Source of the DNA: an uncultured Oscillospiraceae bacterium
Lineage (GTDB): Bacteria; Bacillota; Clostridia; Oscillospirales; Ruminococcaceae
DNA length: 11,164 bases
Assembly (NCBI GenBank): GCA_910577365.1
Contig: CAJTMU010000076.1
Span: forward strand, 1-11,164
Reading direction: 5' to 3'
Position numbers and translations under genes: made by a program. Under the pieces are notes generated by a model. That model ran no database searches. It saw only the letters and a program-made list of their open reading frames with translations, and was not told the DNA's origin. Shown here piece by piece: positions 5,470 through 11,164 of the stretch (within the stretch, counting starts at the first letter, position 1; each line of letters starts with the position of its first letter).

Positions 5470-5831
5470 ATGAAAGATAACGACGATTTGAGCCGCTTTA
5501 TTGACGCGCTGAAAAAGCGTGAGGAAATTCTATTGAAAGAGCAATCGATAAGAAAATACAACAAGTATTTTGATATAAAAACGGAATGTGCGCACAGACT
5601 TATCGAGCAGAACCGTCAGGACGAATTGCTGCCGTATCTTGAAAGCGACAGCGTATCAATACGTGCCGACGCTGCCGGAGTTTTGTTTAACCGTTATCCC
5701 GAAAAATGCAGGGAAGTGTTGAAAAAATCAGCGAAATGACGGTCGAGGACGGGCTTCCAGAGCAATTTGTCATTGTGGCTGCCACAGCGTACAGCAATTT
5801 AAAATACGGTATTCCAAAGGATTACCCATAA
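5470..5831 (+). pseudogene. HEAT-repeat/DUF2019-like gene frameshifted in an A tract
   Basis: The frame opens at ATG 5470, preceded by GAAAGG seven bases upstream (a GTG at 5455 lacks a binding site), and stops at TGA 5737-5739 after 89 residues. Coding sense plainly continues in the next frame up to TAA 5829-5831: after the six-A run at 5722-5727, the second frame reads ISEMTVEDGLPEQFVIVAAT and then AYSNLKYGIPKDYP. Adding one A restores a single protein of about 120 residues. The N-terminal half is charged and helical; LLPYLESDSVSIRADAAGVL resembles a HEAT-type repeat like those in DUF2019 proteins, whose function is unknown. The similarity is from memory and is tentative; the frameshift is visible directly. 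Either a natural pseudogene, a sequence error in the homopolymer, or slippage-dependent expression. Lies between the Nudix and the TfoX/pyrophosphatase fusion genes. Confidence 0.65.
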
Positions 5832-5846
5832 GTAGGGAGGAAAAAT

Positions 5847-6434
5847 ATGGCTGAATTAAACTCAATGATAAACATCGGCGGGGAGATGGCTTTCAAGCTG
5901 AAAAGCGTCGGGATAGATACTTGTGAGGCGCTTATTGAAACAGGCTCGAAGCGAGCTTTCATTAAGCTGAAAGCGGCGTATCCCAACGTCTGCCTTGTAC
6001 ATCTGTACGCATTAGAGGGCGCTGTGCGAAACACCGAATTTAACAATCTTTCCGAAGACAAGAAAAAGGATTTGAAGCGATTCGGCGACGCTCTTAAAGA
6101 GAGCGGGAAAACTATCGGGAAAACCGTTGCGGTAACTGTGGACAGACCGCTCGGCAGCTATCACCCCGAGCACAAGGATATGTACTACCCGTTGAATTAC
6201 GGCTACATAGAGGGAATAACCGCGCCCGACGGCGAGGAGCAGGACGCGTATATACTCGGAGTTGACCATGCCGTGGAAAAGTTCACGGGCAAAATAATCG
6301 CGGTTATACACAGATTTGACGATGTTGAGGAAAAATGGGTGGTGTGCCCCGAAAATCTTTTCTTCAACAAAGAGGAGATAGCTGAGCTTGTTGAATTTCA
6401 GGAGAAATTTTATGACTCCGAAATTATAATGTGA
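5847..6434 (+). CDS. TfoX C-terminal domain fused to a family-I inorganic pyrophosphatase-like domain
   Basis: A 195-residue two-domain protein. Residues about 3-83 match the TfoX C-terminal domain: LNSMINIGGEMAFKLKSVGI, then ALIETGSKRAF and CLVHLYALEGAVRNTEF. Residues about 88-192 match small family-I pyrophosphatase-like proteins: IGKTVAVTVDRPLGSYHP (90-107), YYPLNYGYIEG (113-123), the acidic stretch DGEEQDAYILGVD (128-140) corresponding to the DGDPLDVLVL metal-binding signature (Asp128 and Asp133 kept), then IIAVIHRFDDVEEKW (150-164) and EEIAELVEFQEKFY near the end. Such proteins may hydrolyse pyrophosphate or another phosphoanhydride; the altered signature (EEQ instead of DPL) makes substrate uncertain. 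The first domain is helix-hairpin-helix-like and could bind nucleic acid or protein. GGGAGG lies seven bases before the ATG. No frame break lies between the domains, so the fusion appears genuine. Confidence 0.75.
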   Translation: MAELNSMINIGGEMAFKLKSVGIDTCEALIETGSKRAFIKLKAAYPNVCLVHLYALEGAVRNTEFNNLSEDKKKDLKRFGDALKESGKTIGKTVAVTVDRPLGSYHPEHKDMYYPLNYGYIEGITAPDGEEQDAYILGVDHAVEKFTGKIIAVIHRFDDVEEKWVVCPENLFFNKEEIAELVEFQEKFYDSEIIM

Positions 6435-6440
6435 CCGCAG

Positions 6441-6530
6441 ATACGGGGCTGTTAGGAACAGCTGCCCGACCGCCGCAGGGCTTGTTTCGGCTTCCGCTCG
6501 GAACATCTCTAAGCAGCAGGCTGCCCGTAT
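6441..6530 (+). other. Multi-hairpin intergenic region, possible structured RNA
   Basis: The gap of 219 bases after the fusion gene has nested complementarities. Outer arms ATACGGG (6441-6447) and CCCGTAT (6524-6530) enclose hairpins GCTGTT-AGG-AACAGC (6448-6462), GCCC/GGGC (6464-6467 with 6478-6481), and GTTTCGG/TCGGAAC (6484-6490 with 6498-6504, two G:U pairs). No T run follows, and no family is recognised. It could be a 3' terminator structure or a small RNA; random pairing in GC-rich sequence is also possible. Confidence 0.35.
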
Positions 6531-6580
6531 GCCAACGCGGTTTTCAATCATTGGTTGAATATTCCGCAACTAATTGATAA

Positions 6581-6609
6581 TTGAAATCCATCTCATTTTC
6601 TGCTATATT
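6581..6609 (+). promoter_or_regulatory. Promoter for the XRE-family regulator
   Basis: TTGAAA (6581-6586) and TATATT (6604-6609) lie 17 bases apart, each matching consensus at five of six positions, and TGC precedes the -10 (extended). It is 44 bases before the ATG at 6654. A second TATAAT at 6609-6614 overlaps but has a poorer spacing to the -35. Confidence 0.6.
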
Positions 6610-6653
6610 ATAATTACACCGGTGAACAAAAAACAGGAAATGAGGTACGCAAT

Positions 6654-7820
6654 ATGAAATTGAACATAGGCAGCAAAATACACGAACTCAGAAAAGAAAA
6701 GGGCGTTTCCCAGGAAACACTTGCGGCGGCGCTAGGCATAACCGGACAGGCGGTCAGCCGCTGGGAAGCGGGCGGCAGTTATCCCGACATGGAGATGATA
6801 CCCGCTATCGCAAACTATTTCGGCATTTCGATCGACGAATTGTTTGGATACAAGTCCGACCGAGATGTTAAAATCGACGCTGTAATTGAAAAGGTGAACT
6901 CTTACCATATCGGCGGACGCGGAGACGATGAATGGGTAGACGATTGTCTTGCGGTAATCCGCGAGGGACTTGTCGAATTTCCCCGGAACGAGCGGTTACT
7001 GATAACCCTTGCGGAAACCCTGAGCGAAGCGGGCTGGCGCAGGCACAAAGAATGGGTCTATTATGACGGCGAGGGCTTTATGCGGCACGATTACGACATA
7101 CACAGGAAAAACGAATACTGGAGCGAGTCGATAAAGATATGCGAACGGCTCGTAACCTCCGCAAGCGATAATACTATTGTCACTCGGGCAACATGTATAC
7201 TTGTCATGCTTTACAGAAATCTGGGCGAGAATGACAAAGCTGTAATCTGCGCCGAACGTATGCCCGAAATCGGTCATTGCCGTGAAATGCTGCTTTCACG
7301 GGCTGCCGACGGCAAACGGGAAGCCGCGTATATCGGCGATCTGCTTCTTAAAATGGCAAGCCGCTTTTCACAGCAGCTGGTATACGGATTGATAAACAAC
7401 GTTCACCATTTCGGCAGCGATATGCCTATCCAAAAGATAAAGGGCGCTATCTCGCTGTTTGACCTTTTGTGCGACGACGGAAATTAAGGCGAGTACAACG
7501 GCAATCTGATCCAGCTCAACCTGTATCTTTCAAGACTGCAATGGGAACGCGGCTATCACGATGAAGCCTTCGAGTCGCTTGATAAAGCGCTGGATCACGC
7601 TCATGCGCTTGAAGCTATGCTTGACGGCGGGGAGCACTATTTTACCGCTCCGCTTATAAAATTTGTAAAGTGCGCGTCCGGCGAACCAGAAAGGATAGCG
7701 GAGAGGCTGCCTCAAGACTGGCCCATGTGGACAAATCCCGATTACAGTCAGACAGAAAAGGAGATAAAAGCCGACCCGAGATGGGATATGTGGGTAAGGA
7801 AATGCGAAGAAAAGCAGTAA
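6654..7820 (+). pseudogene. XRE-family HTH regulator with helical (TPR-like) C-terminus, cut by an in-frame TAA
   Basis: The frame starts at ATG 6654 (AATGAGG upstream) and gives 277 residues before TAA at 7485-7487. It then stays open in the same frame for 110 codons to TAA 7818-7820, with clearly coding sequence: GEYNGNLIQLNLYLSRLQWE, EAFESLDKALDHAHALEAML and a Trp-rich end. The intact product would be 388 residues, with the stop at codon 278. Residues 4-65 are a classic HTH_3 domain (IHELRKEKGVSQETLAAALG, VSRWEAGGSYPD, YFGISIDELFG). The rest has Tyr/Trp-rich helical repeats like a TPR array, as seen in clostridial XRE regulators that couple DNA binding to a peptide or protein signal. The N-terminal fragment keeps the DNA-binding domain and most of the helical region, so might still bind DNA. 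Lesion: TAA where a sense codon is expected. Confidence 0.8.
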
Positions 7821-7920
7821 TCGAGTAGTCGTGGAACAATGTATTGCTTACTGTTATTGCCTTTTGTAAGCATTTGTTTTCATTTCGCGCGCTTTCGATA
7901 AAACACCGCTTATTAAAATC

Positions 7921-7944
7921 GAGGCAGGGCTGCGGCTCTGCCTC
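7921..7944 (+). terminator. Hairpin, probable terminator after the regulator gene
   Basis: GAGGCAGGGC (7921-7930) and GCTCTGCCTC (7935-7944) pair over ten positions (one G:U) around a TGCG loop. It stands 100 bases past the regulator's final stop and before the pduL promoter. The following sequence, GGCGGTATATTTATTTG, is only moderately T-rich. Nothing else recognisable lies in 7821-7920. Confidence 0.5.
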
Positions 7945-7981
7945 GGCGGTATATTTATTTGTGAAATATTCCCATAGGGTC

Positions 7982-8010
7982 TTGATTTTTTGGGGAAAAA
8001 GATGTATAAT
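7982..8010 (+). promoter_or_regulatory. Promoter for pduL
   Basis: TTGATT (7982-7987) and a perfect TATAAT (8005-8010) have a 17-base spacer and lie 68 bases before the pduL ATG. This fits sigma-A closely; the 68-base leader contains a GGAGG binding site just before the start. Confidence 0.65.
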
Positions 8011-8078
8011 TATTACAATAGAGCTTGGGGCGGTATGCCGTACCAAGCCGACAAAATAATTTTACGGAGGAAAAAGAA

Positions 8079-8657
8079 ATGGCAGAAATACTTATTGAGA
8101 CTTCGGCGCGTCACGTTCACGTTACGCAGGAAACGCTGGAGATACTTTTCGGAAAGGGAGCGTCGCTGACGAAGAAAAAAGATCTTTCCCAGCCTGGACA
8201 GTATGCCTGTGAGGAGAGAGTAACGGTTGTGGGTCCGAAAAAGGAGCTTGCAAACGTGAGCATTCTCGGTCCCTGCCGCGGCGCTGATCAGGTGGAGCTG
8301 TCCGCTACCGACGCGCGCTCGATCGGTCTTGGGATAGATATACGCGAGAGCGGCGACGTTGCGGGAACTCCCGGGTGCACTCTGCGCGGTCCCGCGGGCG
8401 AGGTAACCATTAAAGAGGGCGTTATCGTGGCTAAGCGTCATATCCATATGATACCCGAGACCGCTGAAAAGCTTGGCGTCAAAAACAAGGACGTGGTTTG
8501 GGTAAAGGCTGTAACCAACGGAAGAACCGCAATTCTGGGCGACGTTGTTGTCAGGGTAAGCGATAAATTCGCCGACGCAATGCACATAGACACAGACGAG
8601 TCCAACGCGATTGGCGCGGCTCCCGGGCTTATGGGCGAGATAATCAAGGAGTTATAA
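8079..8657 (+). CDS. pduL: Phosphate propanoyltransferase / phosphotransacetylase PduL
   Basis: A 192-residue PduL-type phosphotransacylase: it exchanges CoA and phosphate on acyl groups, linking acetyl-CoA or propionyl-CoA to acyl-phosphate and so to acetate or propionate plus ATP. Two-domain β-barrel landmarks are visible: SARHVHV (9-15) with His12 and His14, VAKRHIHM (117-124) with His121 and His123, and DAMHIDTDESNA (166-177) with His169; these include the histidines that hold the two zinc ions. Arg103 in TLRGP sits at the expected phosphate-contacting position. The N-terminus begins directly at the catalytic domain, with no encapsulation peptide, and no microcompartment shell genes are near, so it should be a soluble housekeeping enzyme. 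The ATG at 8079 is chosen because CGGAGG lies nine bases upstream; an in-frame ATG at 8025 has no such site. The stop overlaps the next start (TAATG). Confidence 0.9.
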   Translation: MAEILIETSARHVHVTQETLEILFGKGASLTKKKDLSQPGQYACEERVTVVGPKKELANVSILGPCRGADQVELSATDARSIGLGIDIRESGDVAGTPGCTLRGPAGEVTIKEGVIVAKRHIHMIPETAEKLGVKNKDVVWVKAVTNGRTAILGDVVVRVSDKFADAMHIDTDESNAIGAAPGLMGEIIKEL

Positions 8658-9820
8658 TGGGATTATTTAAGAAAAAAGAGGAACACCACCCATTTGATCC
8701 TCTTCGGCTCGTATTGGAGAGTATCCGCGACGGCGTTGAAACAAAGGCGGAAATAGACGGTGATACCATATACTGCCCCGAATGGAATATAAGGATAATA
8801 CCGCAGGCGGAACAGGTGACTGAAAACAGCGCCCTGCTGAATTTCTATCTGACCAATCCCGAATGGGATGAAACGCTGTACGAATGCTGCGTAGGCATGG
8901 GCGGCGATACCCGCACCGCGATAGGTATGGCGTGCGGTTCTTTCCTGTTCTCGTTTATGCAGGGAATAGCGCAGATGCAGAACCGCACCAATTTTGAAGC
9001 ACTGAAAAGCTCTTTCGCGGGAAAGGCTCACCGCTGGAAGGTGTATAAAAGCAATATTGTCGGAATGGGCGAAGATGTGGGCGATATAACGGCGAACCAT
9101 TCCGCGTATTGGGATCTGCTTAAGGAGCATATTATCAAGCGGCTCGGCAATCAGAGCCTGTGCTACGTCAAGATATATGCGGCGAAAACCCCGAGCGAGG
9201 TGACAGGCGAATGCCGTATTGACGACATAAAGAGCGAAGAATTGAGCAACATTGTTGCCGACTTTATAAAAGACTGGGACGTGAAGAATTTCGCTTCACA
9301 CAAGCAGTTTTTCTTTATAAGGCAGGACAACGACACGCTGCTGCCGAACCCCTATTCGGGGAACGCGGGCAGAGAACTGCTCAAAAGCTGCGTCAAGACC
9401 GCGATAGATATGTTTATCGAGGCAAACAACACTGGGGAATACGACGATATATGCGACAATATAAAGCGCGCAATGGACGACTGTGTGCTCGCAGAGGAAT
9501 GCTATATGTTTATTCCCGAGATTTGCGCGGAAAATGCCTTTAATGCTGCGTCGTATGAAGAGTATGTGATTCTCGGAAGCTCAAAGGATAGTGTCTACAA
9601 AAATCAACTGTCGGACTTCTATCCCATAAACAGCGCAATATTCACGCTGTTTGACGAAGGAGTTTACGGCGACAAGACAAACGAGGTATATAAAATACTT
9701 ATTGGGGCAAGCGCCATATGCGGCTCCATTAACAAGCTTCTGGAAAACGGCGGAAAAATAGAGGACGGTAGAATAACAGCACTGTGCTTTATGACCTCGG
9801 AGGAGTTTGAAATCAGATAA
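8657..9820 (+). CDS. Unrecognised 387-residue protein, coupled to pduL
   Basis: I do not recognise this protein with confidence. It has 387 residues, starts with a basic patch (GLFKKKEEHH), and looks soluble. A possible helix at about 87-106 (TAIGMACGSFLFSFMQGIAQ) is glycine- and phenylalanine-rich but unlikely to be a true membrane span. A Cys-rich turn LYECCVGMGG occurs at 74-83, a motif-like PEWNIRIIPQ at 41-50, and many Cys overall (more than ten). In outline the N-terminal third resembles poorly characterised DUF6348-type proteins, an unverified impression. The ATG shares the final A of pduL's TAA (TAATG), so translation is coupled and the two may act together; no independent promoter is seen. 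Codon use matches pduL and glmS, so no sign of recent transfer. It ends 11 bases before a hairpin that it shares with the converging glmS. Confidence 0.7.
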   Translation: MGLFKKKEEHHPFDPLRLVLESIRDGVETKAEIDGDTIYCPEWNIRIIPQAEQVTENSALLNFYLTNPEWDETLYECCVGMGGDTRTAIGMACGSFLFSFMQGIAQMQNRTNFEALKSSFAGKAHRWKVYKSNIVGMGEDVGDITANHSAYWDLLKEHIIKRLGNQSLCYVKIYAAKTPSEVTGECRIDDIKSEELSNIVADFIKDWDVKNFASHKQFFFIRQDNDTLLPNPYSGNAGRELLKSCVKTAIDMFIEANNTGEYDDICDNIKRAMDDCVLAEECYMFIPEICAENAFNAASYEEYVILGSSKDSVYKNQLSDFYPINSAIFTLFDEGVYGDKTNEVYKILIGASAICGSINKLLENGGKIEDGRITALCFMTSEEFEIR

Positions 9821-9832
9821 ACATATATAAGC

Positions 9833-9855
9833 GCCGCCCCATTAAACGGGGCGGC
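9833..9855. terminator. Bidirectional terminator between the unknown gene and glmS
   Basis: GCCGCCCC (9833-9840) and GGGGCGGC (9848-9855) form an 8-bp stem with a 7-base loop (ATTAAAC) between converging genes ending at 9820 and 9860. On the minus strand it is followed by GCTTATATATGTTTATC-type T/A-rich sequence, so it probably stops glmS transcripts; it may also work for the plus strand. Confidence 0.6.
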
Positions 9856-9859
9856 ACTG

Positions 9860-11164
9860 TTATTCCGTCGTTACGGATTTAGCAAGATTTCTGGGCTTGT
9901 CGGGATCTATGCCGCGCAGAACTGAGGTGTAGTATGCTATAAGCTGCAGCGCCGCCGCCGTCGGAAGCGGTATCAGCATATCCTCCAGAACCGTGTCAAG
10001 CTCCAGCCTTATGTCAACGGATTCGGGGCTGAACACCGTTTCTTTGCGGCAGATTACAATAATAAGCGCGCCGCGGGATTTTACTTCCTCCATGTTGCTG
10101 ATAGTCTTTGCAAGCACCCCTGATTGAGTGGCTACGGTAATAACAGGTATCTTATCCTCTATAAGCGATATCGTTCCGTGCTTAAGCTCTCCCGCCGCAT
10201 AAGCCTCAGAGTGAATATAGGTTATCTCCTTAAGCTTCAGAGAGCCTTCAAGCGACAGTGCGTAGTCAAAGCCGCGCCCGATAAAAAACAGATTTTCCGC
10301 ATTCACAAGCTGAGACGCGATAAACTGACATTCGTCCTTATTATCAATAATATCCTTTATCGCCTTCGGAGCGTTCTCAAGCTGCAATGTAAGACGCTTA
10401 AGCTCCGCTTCATCAATCATGCCGCGGGCAAAAGCAACGCGAAAAGCAATAAGATACAGAGCGGTTATCTGCACCGTATACGCTTTTGTTGAGGCTACCG
10501 CAATCTCCGGACCCGCGGGAGTATGTATGAACATATCCGCTTCGCGGGCTATGGCGCTGTATTTCACATTGACTATTGCAAGTGTTTTTGCCCCCATCGC
10601 TTTTGACAGCTCCAGACTCGCTTTTGTGTCGGCGGTTTCGCCGGATTGGGAAACAACTATTACCAGATCGCCCTCGCCCACTATCGGGTTCATATATCGG
10701 AACTCAGAGGCGACCTCCACTGTTACGGGTAATCTTGCCAGCCTTTCAATGGCATATCTTCCCACCATTCCTGCATACATTGCCGTTCCACAGGCTACCA
10801 CGAATATGCGCTTCACGCCGCGCAGGAAGTCATCCGTAAGACCTATATCGGAAAAATCGGGCATTCCGTCCCTAACGGCAGAGTCCAGCATTTTCCTCAC
10901 CACATCGGGTTGTTCGTGTATCTCCTTAAGCATATAGTGGGGATAGCCGCATTTCTGAGCCTGCTCAACGTCCCACTCAGCAACGCTGACCTCTTTTTCC
11001 ACGGGAAGCCCGTGAACATCAAAATAGCTGATATTACGACCATCCATGCAGACTATCTCGTCGTCGCCGAGCAGCACATAGTTTTTAGTGTATTTCAGAA
11101 ACGCGGGAATATCCGAGCCGATAAAGTATTCCCCCTGCCCTATTCCGACAATAAGCGGGCTTTC
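9860..11164 (-). CDS. glmS: Glutamine-fructose-6-phosphate aminotransferase GlmS (N-terminus cut by window edge)
   Basis: The visible part is 434 residues plus stop, reading in from the right edge; the frame is open to the first complete codon (GAA, 11164-11162), and a GTG at 11077 is internal, not the start. About 170 residues are missing, including the catalytic Cys of the glutaminase domain. The last piece of that domain is visible (ESPLIVGIGQGEYFIGSDIP, then IVCMDGRNISYFD). Two SIS sugar-isomerase domains follow: VVACGTAMYAG, SQSGETADT (about 172-180) and VASTKAYT mark the first, and FIGRGFDYALSLEGSLKLKE with HSEAYAAGELKHG the second. The C-terminal NLAKSVTTE is the conserved end that contacts fructose-6-phosphate. 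It makes glucosamine-6-phosphate, the first step toward UDP-GlcNAc for peptidoglycan. Any glmS ribozyme upstream would lie beyond the window, so its presence cannot be judged. Confidence 0.95.
   Translation of the reverse strand, partial: ESPLIVGIGQGEYFIGSDIPAFLKYTKNYVLLGDDEIVCMDGRNISYFDVHGLPVEKEVSVAEWDVEQAQKCGYPHYMLKEIHEQPDVVRKMLDSAVRDGMPDFSDIGLTDDFLRGVKRIFVVACGTAMYAGMVGRYAIERLARLPVTVEVASEFRYMNPIVGEGDLVIVVSQSGETADTKASLELSKAMGAKTLAIVNVKYSAIAREADMFIHTPAGPEIAVASTKAYTVQITALYLIAFRVAFARGMIDEAELKRLTLQLENAPKAIKDIIDNKDECQFIASQLVNAENLFFIGRGFDYALSLEGSLKLKEITYIHSEAYAAGELKHGTISLIEDKIPVITVATQSGVLAKTISNMEEVKSRGALIIVICRKETVFSPESVDIRLELDTVLEDMLIPLPTAAALQLIAYYTSVLRGIDPDKPRNLAKSVTTE

Noticed and set aside
5736..5831. 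Independent 31-residue gene starting at ATG 5736
   Set aside because: It has no Shine-Dalgarno sequence, and reads as the natural continuation of the upstream gene after a one-base slip; a split gene is the simpler view.
7617..7820. Separate 67-residue gene after the XRE regulator
   Set aside because: It is in the same frame as the regulator and coding sense extends upstream of its first ATG to the in-frame TAA; it is the tail of the broken gene.
3168..7820. Recoded stop codons explaining the interrupted genes
   Set aside because: Two different stop codons and a frameshift are involved, and TAA, TAG and TGA all end other genes normally here, so no single recoding fits.
8013..8585. Minus-strand open frame opposite pduL
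   Set aside because: pduL carries all conserved His motifs on the plus strand; the antisense frame is a shadow.
8657..9820. Unknown gene as part of a microcompartment with PduL
   Set aside because: No shell protein, no encapsulation peptide on PduL and no aldehyde dehydrogenase nearby.

Overview
The window looks like chromosome from a Gram-positive Clostridia-type bacterium, probably of the Ruminococcaceae/Oscillospiraceae kind. The reasons are strong GGAGG-type ribosome binding sites, near-consensus sigma-A promoters with 17-bp spacers, tightly packed genes with ATGA and TAATG junctions, a lipoprotein-type metal-binding protein with a short lipobox, and a free-standing PduL phosphotransacylase. 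This is inference from gene style; no species can be named.

Layout. The left edge (1-115, +) is the tail of a coiled-coil protein, possibly a chemotaxis receptor, followed by a hairpin. An AT-rich SMI1/KNR4 (SUKH) gene (303-857, +) has its own promoter. A gene-poor stretch at 858-1047 holds a 16-bp perfect palindrome and a second hairpin. Positions 1048-4767 are a minus-strand zinc (or manganese) uptake operon, read right to left: a Fur-family regulator, a metal-binding lipoprotein, a broken TfoX C-terminal-domain gene, an MGMT-like protein without the catalytic cysteine, an ABC ATPase and an ABC permease. The operon promoter carries a Fur-type palindrome just after its -10 box. Divergent from it, a perfect-consensus promoter (4873-4901) drives a Nudix hydrolase, then a frameshifted HEAT/DUF2019-like gene, then an unusual fusion of a TfoX C-terminal domain to a family-I pyrophosphatase-like domain. 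Next come a structured intergenic region and an XRE-family regulator with a long helical C-terminal region, cut by an in-frame TAA. After a terminator-like hairpin and a good promoter, pduL is translationally coupled to a 387-residue gene I do not recognise. glmS, truncated by the right edge, converges on it across a GC-rich hairpin.

How the genes work together. The regulator, binding protein, ATPase and permease form a complete metal importer with autoregulated control. The MGMT-like and TfoX-like genes sit inside this unit and may be passengers or may link metal status to DNA metabolism. PduL supports acetyl-phosphate/acetate metabolism and GlmS supports cell-wall amino-sugar synthesis.

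The most notable points are three genes each broken by one lesion (TAG nonsense, A-tract frameshift, TAA nonsense), two TfoX C-terminal domains in one window with one fused to a pyrophosphatase-like domain, and the Fur-type operator. I see no CRISPR array, tRNA, rRNA, transposase, phage gene or recognisable multi-gene defence system.
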